NCBI GenBank assembly: GCA_900542165.1
Contig: UQMM01000032.1
Location: 1-22,129, forward strand
Origin: an uncultured Collinsella sp.
Lineage (GTDB): Bacteria > Actinomycetota > Coriobacteriia > Coriobacteriales > Coriobacteriaceae
Direction of reading: 5' to 3'
Length of the DNA: 22,129 nt
Part shown: in pieces, positions 16,821 through 22,129 of the stretch
How the letters are laid out: each line of letters opens with the position of its first letter
Numbering within the stretch: position 1 is the first letter of the stretch
Position numbers and translations under genes: made by a program
Notes under the pieces: model-generated
Seen by the model: only the letters and a program-made list of their open reading frames with translations
The model's database searches: none
Told to the model about the DNA's origin: nothing

Positions 16821-16858
16821 TCCCACATTCATCCGCACATGTGCGGATGAATGTGGGA
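16821..16858. repeat. Perfect 38-bp palindrome upstream of the IS30 transposase
   Basis: Each 19-base arm reads TCCCACATTCATCCGCACA from its own 5' end and there is no unpaired loop. It lies 53 bp ahead of the transposase start. It may be two abutted terminal repeats, an IS30 target palindrome, or a binding site at the IS end. Confidence 0.75.
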
Positions 16859-17127
16859 GGTGTTCGGATAAAGTCGATAATCAAGGGTAAGATCACTTGA
16901 TACACCACAGCGAGGAAGGTTATTGCATTTCCCTGTCTTTCGTGGTAAAATGTAGTTGTAAACCACCAGAGAAACCAATCTAATTTTATCGTTGATAGCC
17001 ATTTCCTTGATAGCCAAATGATAGCAAAAGTTCGGCAAGCCCATAGGATAAGGATAATAGGTATCAGGAAAAATCAAATGATATCAAATCCCCCAAACAA
17101 AAGCGTTTAGAATTAAGTTTCATTTTG
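16859..17127. other. AT-rich right end of E1
   Basis: No gene is seen in this 269-bp stretch. It is far more AT-rich than all its neighbours. Three copies of TGATAGC lie at 16993-16999, 17008-17014 and 17019-17025, and ATCAAATGATATCAAAT follows at about 17074-17090. Closely spaced short repeats beside an att site are typical of integrase arm-type sites. Confidence 0.5.
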
Positions 17128-17145
17128 CGAGTGGGAGTAGGCTGA
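17128..17145. other. Second copy of the guaA attachment core
   Basis: The same 18 bases as 10585-10602 (CGAGTGGGAGTAGGCTGA) appear here after AT-rich DNA instead of guaA sequence. The site is the E1/E2 boundary, at once the right end of E1 and the left end of E2. Confidence 0.75.
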
Positions 17146-17255
17146 TAGGGTTCTGACCTGCACTTTTGAGTGCCGTACTGTGCCGCTGAGTTTCGTTTCG
17201 TACGAGAGTCATGGCAAAGCCGTCAGCGACGGCGGTGAGTAAATACGAAAATTGA

Positions 17256-17288
17256 GCCTCCGTTCCCGTGCTGGGACGGAGGCTTTTT
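17256..17288 (+). terminator. Rho-independent terminator, copy 2
   Basis: GCCTCCGT (17256-17263) pairs with ACGGAGGC (17276-17283), followed by TTTTTCTTTG. It is the equivalent of the guaA terminator but here no gene precedes it, so it would block transcription entering E2 from E1. Confidence 0.75.
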
Positions 17289-17757
17289 CTTTGCTTTTTT
17301 ACTCCCTTTCACCTGCGATTTTGCTATTTACTCCCCGTATTTCAAGACGGCAAAGTATGGGGCGGTATTCGGAGGAATGGGAGTAAGAATTTATCCCAAG
17401 TGAGTAGACGTGCGATTTTTGTCCCCGATAACGAAAAGGGGCCGTTTTAGGTCCTTTGAAACTCAAATCGAACTCAATCGGCTTTTCGGCGGTCTCTGCA
17501 CGGCGTTTCCCCAGGTGGTTAATGGGGAGTAAAGAATCTCGCCATCTCAATGAAAACGGGAGTAACCAGGGGAAATGCCGCGGCGTACTGCTGTGTGCTG
17601 CCGTGTAAGCCACCGCGTCATTTACTCCCCGTTTACGCTTGAAATGCCTTGGCATGCAATGGAGAGTAAAAACTCAGCATACGCAGGTGCGAGCGGAGCT
17701 CACCGACTATCCTGGCGCCCTGATTCGGTTTTAGTGGTAGCGAAATGCGGAGAGCTG

Positions 17758-18171
17758 CTACAGCGAGGCTTTCCAGTCCTCGTACTCGGCGGCGTCGATC
17801 TCGCCGTTCTCGAGCCGTGCGCGCTTCTCGGCCCACAGCTGGATCGCCATCGCCGCTTTGGGCGCGTGAGGCGCCTTGGGGTTCAGAGAGAGCCCCGTGC
17901 CGTCGGCTGCGGGCACGATGCCGAATGAGTCCTCGAGCCGCACGAGCAGCGATATGAGGTCGCCCGCGGTTTCGACGCCGTAATCCTTGAGGGCGTTGAC
18001 GGATACGCCTAGTGCTGCGGCGATGGATTCGAGCAGCTCGGGCTTCACGGCGCGGATGCCGCTCTCGTAGTGGCGCACGGCCCCCTCGGTCAGGCCGACC
18101 GCCTCGGCAAGCTGCGCTTGCGTCATGCCGCGCGACTTGCGGTACCGCCTTATGTTCTCGCCTACGGACAT
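17758..18171 (-). CDS. Xre family repressor of element E2
   Basis: This 137-aa protein has a complete HTH_3 domain at residues 1-62: GENIRRYRKSRGMTQAQLAE, then GLTEGAVRHYESG as recognition helix, and PELLESIAAALGVSVNAL. The C-terminal half (GDLISLL to the end) is shared with the E1 fragment and has no known fold. AGGAGGAG precedes the ATG at 18171; the frame upstream to 18231 enters the control region. It is divergent from xis-int and probably binds the GTAC-N6-GTACG sites between them, keeping excision silent. The same site near parA suggests a wider regulon. Confidence 0.85.
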   Translation of the reverse strand: MSVGENIRRYRKSRGMTQAQLAEAVGLTEGAVRHYESGIRAVKPELLESIAAALGVSVNALKDYGVETAGDLISLLVRLEDSFGIVPAADGTGLSLNPKAPHAPKAAMAIQLWAEKRARLENGEIDAAEYEDWKASL

Positions 18172-18202
18172 GCGCCCTCCTCCTGGAATTACGTACCCGC
18201 AC

Positions 18203-18293
18203 ATCTTACCAGCGTACGCAAATGTACGCAATTCTATTGACAGTACAGATATGTACGTTTACTCTGAATCTGTAAACCGTACGTATCTGTACG
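18203..18293. promoter_or_regulatory. Divergent xre/xis control region with three operators
   Basis: Rightward promoter: TTGACA (18237-18242), 17-base spacer, TACTCT (18260-18265). Leftward promoter: TTGCGT (18231-18226), 17-base spacer, TAAGAT (18208-18203). Three sites of form GTAC-N6-GTACG lie at 18214-18228, 18243-18257 and 18279-18293. The first covers the spacer of the leftward promoter, the second that of the rightward promoter, and the third lies just downstream of the rightward start. The arrangement resembles a phage-type lysogeny switch. Confidence 0.75.
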
Positions 18294-18311
18294 CTAATGA
18301 CAGGAGGAGCC

Positions 18312-18515
18312 ATGGACGAGAAGGTGGCAAAGACGCCGAGACCGCACATGCTGGATGCGGACGAGGTTGCGGAGCTGCTGAGGATCAAGAAAGGCAGCGC
18401 CTACGAGGTGATCAGGAAGATAAACGCCGAGCAGGAGGCGCGCGGGCGCGTGGTTATCCGCGGACGCGTTCGAAGTGACGTCTTCGACGCCCTGTACTTC
18501 CCGGAGGTGGACTGA
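18312..18515 (+). CDS. Excisionase-like helix-turn-helix protein
   Basis: This 67-aa protein has a MerR/HTH_17-type domain, MLDADEVAELLRIKKGSAYEVI (two parts, 13-22 and 23-34), then RGRVVIRGRVRSDVFDALYF, the usual wing and end of small excisionases. The ATG at 18312 is preferred over 18297 because AGGAGGAG lies directly before it. It ends one base before the integrase start codon, so the two are translationally coupled. Xis proteins bend the element end and bias the integrase toward excision. The gene is missing from E1, lost with the xre-int deletion. Confidence 0.75.
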   Translation: MDEKVAKTPRPHMLDADEVAELLRIKKGSAYEVIRKINAEQEARGRVVIRGRVRSDVFDALYFPEVD

Positions 18516-18516
18516 C

Positions 18517-19587
18517 ATGCCGGTGTACAAGGACGACAGCAACGGCACGTTCTTCGTGCAGTGCTACTACCGCGACGCCCGCGGCTCGAAGCGCCACAAG
18601 ACAAAGCGCGGCTTCTCCTCCGAGGTGGAGGCGGCCGTATGGGAAAGCCAGTTCAAGAGCCTTAACGGCGGGGCCATGGACATGACGTTTTCCGAGTTCG
18701 TTGAGGTGTACGCCTCCGAGGTGAAGCCTCGCATACGCGAGCATACGTGGATCACCAAGGAGTACATCATCAACGACAAGCTCGTGCCGTTCTTTGGGGA
18801 TATGCGCATGTGCGATGTGAGGCCGATCGACGTTATTAGGTGGCAGAACGAGCTTACTGAACACCGGGACGCCGACGGTAAGCCCTGGGCGCCGACGTAC
18901 CTGCGCACGGTGAACAACCAACTCAACGCCATCTTCAACCACGCCGAGCGCTACTACGGGCTCACCGACAACCCGGTGCGAAGGGTCGACAAGATGGGCT
19001 CGAAGAAGGGCGGCGAGATGCAGTTCTGGACCAAGGACGAGTACCTGAGGTTCAGCGAGGCCGTCATGGACAAGCCGCTCTCGTTCCACGCCTTCGAGCT
19101 GCTCTACTGGACGGGCATCCGCTGCGGCGAGCTTCTGGCGCTCACTCCGTCCGACTTCATGCTGGAGAGTTCGCGTCTGCGCATCAACAAGTCGTACCAA
19201 AGCCTCCACGGCGTAGACACCGTGACCGATCCCAAGACGCCCAAGTCGGTGCGCACGATCGTCATGCCCGCCTTCCTGCGCGACGAGATGGCGGACTTCA
19301 TCGAGCTACGAGACGACGTCGCCCCCGACGAGCGCCTGTTCGCCGTTACCAAGCACTTCCTGGCCCACGAGATGGAACGAGGGTGCAAGGCGTCTGGCGT
19401 GAAACGCATCCGCATACACGACATACGCCACAGCCACGTGAGCCTGCTGATCGAGATGGGCTTCTCCGCGCTGGCCATCGCCGAGCGCATGGGCCACGAG
19501 GCGGTGGACATCACCTACCGATACGCGCACCTGTTCCCCACGAAGCAGGACGAGATGGCCGCCGCCCTTGACGGGGCGAGGGGATAA
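18517..19587 (+). CDS. int: Tyrosine recombinase / integrase of element E2
   Basis: This 356-aa protein has an N-terminal arm-binding domain (VYKDDSNGTFFVQCYYRD, 3-20), a core-binding SAM-like domain at about 58-150, and a catalytic domain from about 170. Catalytic residues visible are R202 in GIRCGE, H301 and R304 in HDIRHSH, H327 in GHE and the nucleophile Y336 in YRYAHL. GGAGGTGG within the end of xis serves as ribosome site for the ATG at 18517. It is complete and should catalyse insertion at the guaA 3' end, since its element lies at that core. The integrase fragment at 11504-11917 is its diverged homologue. Confidence 0.93.
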   Translation: MPVYKDDSNGTFFVQCYYRDARGSKRHKTKRGFSSEVEAAVWESQFKSLNGGAMDMTFSEFVEVYASEVKPRIREHTWITKEYIINDKLVPFFGDMRMCDVRPIDVIRWQNELTEHRDADGKPWAPTYLRTVNNQLNAIFNHAERYYGLTDNPVRRVDKMGSKKGGEMQFWTKDEYLRFSEAVMDKPLSFHAFELLYWTGIRCGELLALTPSDFMLESSRLRINKSYQSLHGVDTVTDPKTPKSVRTIVMPAFLRDEMADFIELRDDVAPDERLFAVTKHFLAHEMERGCKASGVKRIRIHDIRHSHVSLLIEMGFSALAIAERMGHEAVDITYRYAHLFPTKQDEMAAALDGARG

Positions 19588-19592
19588 GAAGG

Positions 19593-20018
19593 ATGCCGTG
19601 CGAGAACAGCGCCCGCAAGCGCAGTAAGACGATGGCGTTCCGCTGCACGCCCGAGGAGCATAAGCTCATATGCGAGATGGCCGCCTGGAGCGGCATGAAC
19701 AGGCAGGACTACATCATCGCCAAGCTCACCGATACCCAGGTCGAGGTGAGACCCTCTGTGAGCGTGCAGAAGGCGCTGAAGGACTCGATGGCGGAGTTGG
19801 CCAAGGAAGTACGGCTGGCGGCCTCCTACAGCGAGCTGAGCGAGTCTCTGCAGCAGAGAGTCGAGCACGTGATGAGGTTCTTCCTGGCGCTCGGCGAGCC
19901 TATTGACTCGCGAGTGGACGACGCGTCTCAGGAAGAATCGTTCCCGGCGATGGCGACTGAGGTCGAAACTAACGACAACGCCGACAATGCAAGTATCTTT
20001 GGAATGGGTCGCGGCTAA
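19593..20018 (+). CDS. MobC-like ribbon-helix-helix protein of element E2
   Basis: This 141-aa protein shares its N-terminal domain with the E1 protein at 11920-12240: a basic start, MAFRCTPEEHKLI, then SGMNRQDYIIAKL. The region from residue 50 on is helical and the tail is acidic. It starts 5 bp after the integrase stop with AAGAAGG close to the ATG. Relaxosome accessory function is the best guess from the family and position, but no relaxase is visible in this part of E2, so it could also be a plain DNA-binding regulator. Confidence 0.65.
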   Translation: MPCENSARKRSKTMAFRCTPEEHKLICEMAAWSGMNRQDYIIAKLTDTQVEVRPSVSVQKALKDSMAELAKEVRLAASYSELSESLQQRVEHVMRFFLALGEPIDSRVDDASQEESFPAMATEVETNDNADNASIFGMGRG

Positions 20019-20101
20019 CGCTCATCTAAGCGCCGACCAGGAACTGCGATTCTTTAGGGTGTTGCCCGCAAAGCAAATAGTTAATCTTCCGCGAAAGGAA
20101 G

Positions 20102-20353
20102 CTAAACGGTCCGTTCCTCGACATAGAGGATCTCGTTTTGCGCCTCCAGGATTCGCGCGGCGTCGCCGATGCGCTCGGCGCACCTCTCGCTTATCGACCT
20201 CAGGGCCAGGACCCCCTCGACGTCGAGCAGGTCCAGCTGGTCGGCGTGCGCCAGGGACTCGAGCAGCTGGTCCAGGCCCCTCGCCAGCCTTCCTGCATCC
20301 GCCACCGCGTCAAGCAGCTCACGACGCTCGTCCTTCTCGTTGATATCCATCAT
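20102..20353 (-). CDS. Unknown 83-aa helical protein
   Basis: I do not recognise this 83-aa acidic protein. It appears to be all helix, with ELLDAVADAGRLARGLDQLL and LDVEGVLALRSISERCAERI as amphipathic stretches. The ATG at 20353 (or 20350) is preceded by AAGGAGGA on the minus strand, good evidence for a real gene, although the open frame continues upstream to 21361. It is read against the int-mobC cluster and is the only leftward gene in E2 besides xre. Its small helical form is like accessory or antitoxin-sized proteins, but nothing specific supports that. Confidence 0.6.
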   Translation of the reverse strand: MMDINEKDERRELLDAVADAGRLARGLDQLLESLAHADQLDLLDVEGVLALRSISERCAERIGDAARILEAQNEILYVEERTV

Positions 20354-20893
20354 TGGCTGTCCTCCTTCTTCCGACGGACGTGTTGCGCAGCACCGTAGCC
20401 GTTCCGCATGGAGAACCATCTCGCCACCGCGATCCCGTGCGCATATTGGCCGCAAGCGGCGCGGGGAATGCCGTCCCGATGCGGACCACGGCACCGCGAC
20501 TCGGGAACGCGCCGTCGTTCCCGCCGCGGCGTCGTCTCCAATCCCACGGGAGCCCAGCAACCGCCGACAGATCGCATCCCATGCCTGGAAGCCTCGGCGC
20601 CCATGCCTGATTCCATGCCGCACGCCTGCGCCCTTCCGATCCGAAACCCGCCCCGGCGTTCCTTGGACGCGCAGGGTCGCACGCCGGCAGGCGGCCCGCA
20701 AGGGCCGCGACACTTTTTCGGGTTCTTCGCTCCATGCGCTGCGCGCGCGAACAACGCGAAAAACTGCCGTCGGAATACTTCTATTTCCACGCCCGACTTC
20801 GCTTCCTCCCTTGCCGGCACGCCCGCGCCGCATGCGACTCACGCGACGCAAGGCACGCCACAGGGGCGGGCCTCCGAGTCTAAGGAGCAAGAC
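20354..20893. other. 540-bp GC-rich stretch without a supported gene
   Basis: Open frames exist on both strands but are low-complexity, rich in Arg, Pro and Ala, and have no ribosome sites. A strong hairpin, GCGGCCC-GCAA-GGGCCGC at 20691-20708, is followed five bases later by TTTTT (20713-20717). It could be a terminator or part of an oriT. The region presumably carries the promoters of the 83-aa gene and the YraN-like gene. Confidence 0.5.
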
Positions 20894-21265
20894 ATGAACG
20901 ACATGAAGGAAAAGGCGATGGGCGCGGTCAGGACCTTCCTCGAGCGTAAGGGCTACGAGATCGTCGATGAGGCCTGGCAGGGGCCCGAGGGCATCGGCGG
21001 AATCGACCTCGTGGCGGTGGACGAGGACGGGACCCTGGTCTTCGTCGACGCCACGGTCCGGATCGGAACGGACGGCTTCCCCGAGGCCCACAGGGCGCGC
21101 GGGCTGCGCGAGGCGCTGGCGGCGACGTGGCTCGCCGGCAACGGCGACGACTACGCCGACACGCCGGTCCGCTTCGACGAGGTGGCGATGATGGTCGTCA
21201 AGGAAAACCGAGCGCTCCTGCGCCACCACATCAACTGCTTCGGCGAGATGGAGCCGCTCTCCTAG
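20894..21265 (+). CDS. YraN/UPF0102-like protein with altered nuclease motif
   Basis: This 123-aa protein follows the plan of the YraN (UPF0102) restriction-endonuclease-like family: AVRTFLERKGYEIV (11-24), GGIDLVAVDEDGTLVFVD (35-52) and RFDEVAMMVV (93-102). In the family the core strand reads VFVEVK, whose glutamate and lysine complete the nuclease site; here it reads VFVDATVR, so glutamate is aspartate and lysine is threonine. It may have lost catalysis or be a DNA-binding relative. AAGGAG precedes the ATG at 20894. The family link is by motif only. Confidence 0.6.
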   Translation: MNDMKEKAMGAVRTFLERKGYEIVDEAWQGPEGIGGIDLVAVDEDGTLVFVDATVRIGTDGFPEAHRARGLREALAATWLAGNGDDYADTPVRFDEVAMMVVKENRALLRHHINCFGEMEPLS

Positions 21266-21273
21266 GCGGCGCG

Positions 21274-21302
21274 CCCGGCCCCGGGCTCCCGGGGCCGGGT
21301 TT
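21274..21302 (+). terminator. Hairpin terminator after the YraN-like gene
   Basis: Twelve-base arms CCCGGCCCCGGG (21274-21285) and CCCGGGGCCGGG (21288-21299) are fully complementary, followed by TTT. The stem is very stable but the T-tract is short. Confidence 0.6.
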
Positions 21303-21319
21303 CCCCGAATCCACCCCTT

Positions 21320-21359
21320 GTACCACGAAAGCGTACATATCCGTACGTTTTCGTGGTAC
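21320..21359. promoter_or_regulatory. Operator-like palindrome upstream of parA, with a GTAC-N6-GTACG site
   Basis: Seventeen-base arms starting GTACCACGAAA (21320) and ending TTTCGTGGTAC (21359) pair with one mismatch around ATATCC. The centre is GTACATATCCGTACG (21333-21347), the same form as the three operators of the xre/xis region. It suggests repression of parA by the E2 Xre protein. Confidence 0.65.
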
Positions 21360-21368
21360 ACTCCGCTT

Positions 21369-21399
21369 GTCGGACAAATCCGTACGGTTTTGTCCCGAC
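21369..21399. promoter_or_regulatory. Second palindrome upstream of parA
   Basis: GTCGGACAAAT and TTTTGTCCCGAC flank a central CCGTACGG (21380-21387) and pair with a one-base bulge. It shares the GTACG half-site. It may be a parS-like site for the partition system or another operator. Confidence 0.5.
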
Positions 21400-21411
21400 G
21401 CTCCGAGACTC

Positions 21412-21447
21412 GGGGCGCGCCGGACCGGATGCGCCGAGGCGCGCCCC
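21412..21447 (+). promoter_or_regulatory. Leader hairpin of parA
   Basis: GGGGCGCGCC (21412-21421) pairs perfectly with GGCGCGCCCC (21438-21447) around a 16-base loop, ending seven bases before the AGAGGA ribosome site. It could attenuate or tune translation of parA. Confidence 0.45.
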
Positions 21448-21468
21448 ACGCTAGAGAGGACGCGACCC

Positions 21469-22129
21469 ATGCGCACGATAGCCATTTCCAACTACAAGGG
21501 CGGCGTCGGCAAGACGACGACCGCCGTGAACCTGGCGGCGATCTTCGCCGCCCGGGGCCTTCGGACCCTGCTTGTCGACCTCGACCCGCAGGCGTCTGCC
21601 ACAGACTTCTTCGGCCTCTACGACCGGGCCGTCTCCGAGCGGCGCACGTCGGTCGAGCTGCTCTACGGCGGCGCGCCCGTGGAGGAGGTCGCCTACGCTG
21701 CCGGGGAGAACCTCGACGTGGTGGCCTCGACCATCGACCTCGTCGACCAGAACGAGATGCTCCTGCGCGAGCAGCGACTCAAGTTCGCCCTCGACGACGC
21801 CTCGGGCTCCTACGACGTCTGCCTCATCGACTGCAGTCCCGTGATGCGCAGGCTCGCCTTCAACGCCTACCTCGCCGCGGCGGAGGGCGGCATGGTCGTC
21901 ATCCCCGTGAAGCTCGACTCCACCGTGATGCGCGGCACGGCGCTCACCGTCGAGGCGACGCGCTCCATCGCCGACGCTCTGCGCATGCCCACGCCCCGCT
22001 GGAAGATACTGCGCACCTGCGTGCCCGGCCGCATGACCAACGCCGAGGCCACGGGCGCGGCCGTGCTCGACGGGTTCTTCCCGGACGAGCAGTTCGAGAC
22101 GGTCATCCACGCGAGCAGCAAGGTCTGCG
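21469..22129 (+). CDS. ParA/Soj family partition ATPase (3' end outside window)
   Basis: The first 220 codons are present and the gene runs off the window. The deviant Walker A motif KGGVGKTT (10-17) with signature lysine K10, the DLDPQAS switch (38-43) and the DCSP strand end (121-124) identify a ParA-type ATPase. Such proteins segregate plasmids and occur in many ICEs, where they help maintain the excised circle. AGAGGA lies 9 bases before the ATG at 21469. A terminator, two palindromes and a leader hairpin separate it from the YraN-like gene, so it begins its own transcript. A ParB-like partner would be expected downstream. Confidence 0.9.
   Translation, partial: MRTIAISNYKGGVGKTTTAVNLAAIFAARGLRTLLVDLDPQASATDFFGLYDRAVSERRTSVELLYGGAPVEEVAYAAGENLDVVASTIDLVDQNEMLLREQRLKFALDDASGSYDVCLIDCSPVMRRLAFNAYLAAAEGGMVVIPVKLDSTVMRGTALTVEATRSIADALRMPTPRWKILRTCVPGRMTNAEATGAAVLDGFFPDEQFETVIHASSKVC

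Larger units (their letters stand above)
10585..17127. mobile_element. Element E1: composite, apparently disabled guaA-site element
   Basis: The segment between the two copies of the guaA core is about 6.5 kb. It holds an element left end, an xre fragment, a 3' integrase fragment, a MobC-like gene, a RepA-like ATPase, a MobV relaxase, an IS30 transposase and an AT-rich right end. The integrase lacks its N-terminal two thirds, so E1 cannot excise alone. It keeps relaxase genes and both att-like ends, so excision by the integrase of the adjoining E2 element and conjugative mobilisation remain possible (inference). Confidence 0.7.
17128..18045. repeat. 918-bp element left end, copy 2
   Basis: This is the partner of 10585-11502 at a constant offset of 6543. 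The region 17146-17757 has no supported gene; it repeats the terminator and the GGGAGTAAA array (for example 17298-17306, 17327-17335, 17379-17387, 17525-17533). Some motifs are altered, such as GAGAGTAAA at 17672-17680 in place of GGGAGTAAA. Confidence 0.9.
17128..22129. mobile_element. Element E2: guaA-site integrative element, right end outside window
   Basis: From the second att core rightward lie the element left end, an xre repressor, its control region, xis, a full tyrosine integrase, a MobC-like gene, an 83-aa gene, a YraN-like gene and parA. Nothing here looks broken. The window ends within parA, so the right end, any relaxase and any conjugation genes are unseen. Whether it is an ICE or a mobilizable element cannot be told. 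Confidence 0.75.

Noticed and set aside
15368..16900. Long plus-strand open frame of about 510 codons and a second minus-strand frame opposite the transposase
   Set aside because: Very high GC leaves other frames open. Only the minus-strand frame ending at 15476 shows the IS30 DDE motifs and a ribosome site.
20408..20893. N-terminal extension of the YraN-like frame
   Set aside because: The extension is low-complexity and lacks a ribosome site, whereas AAGGAG sits directly ahead of the ATG at 20894 and the family motif starts there.

Overview
The window looks like chromosome of a gut Coriobacteriia bacterium, most likely Collinsella. That is inferred from the high GC, the codon use and the mix of housekeeping and sugar-uptake genes; no taxonomic marker gene is present. 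The first 10.6 kb is ordinary chromosome and the last 11.5 kb is accessory DNA attached to the 3' end of guaA.

Region 1 (1-5402) is an alpha-glucoside locus. A GntR/UTRA repressor and a zinc alcohol dehydrogenase are read leftward. A PTS EIICB permease and a GH4 6-phospho-alpha-glucosidase are read rightward. The shared intergenic region carries three TGTCTA/TAGACA-type operator candidates, one lying across the -35 and spacer of the dehydrogenase promoter. Sugar is phosphorylated on entry and then hydrolysed in the cytoplasm.

Region 2 (5443-10597) holds ychF, a small DUF1648 membrane protein, an unknown 129-aa protein divergent from a small Xre regulator across a perfect 26-bp palindrome, a cytoplasmic-type L-asparaginase and guaA (GMP synthase).

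Region 3 (10585-17127, called E1 here) is a composite, apparently disabled integrative element. Its first 918 bp are the left end of a guaA-targeted element and recur, with no net length change, at 17128-18045. At about 11502 a truncated Xre repressor gene is joined to the last third of a tyrosine integrase gene from a Firmicutes-like mobilizable element. That element continues with a small MobC-like protein, a RepA-like ATPase, a 456-bp noncoding stretch rich in hairpins and iterons, and a MobV-type relaxase. An IS30-family transposase and an AT-rich right end follow.

Region 4 (17128 to beyond the window end, called E2) is a second, intact-looking element in tandem at a second copy of the guaA attachment core. 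It carries the same left end, a complete Xre repressor, a divergent control region with three GTAC-N6-GTACG operators, an excisionase, a full tyrosine integrase, a MobC-like protein, an unknown 83-aa gene, a YraN-like protein with an altered catalytic motif and a ParA ATPase cut by the window end. A fourth GTAC-N6-GTACG site lies upstream of parA, so one repressor may control both the excision and the maintenance modules. E2 integrase could act on the E1 ends, making E1 a passenger mobilizable in trans.

No tRNA, rRNA or CRISPR array was seen.
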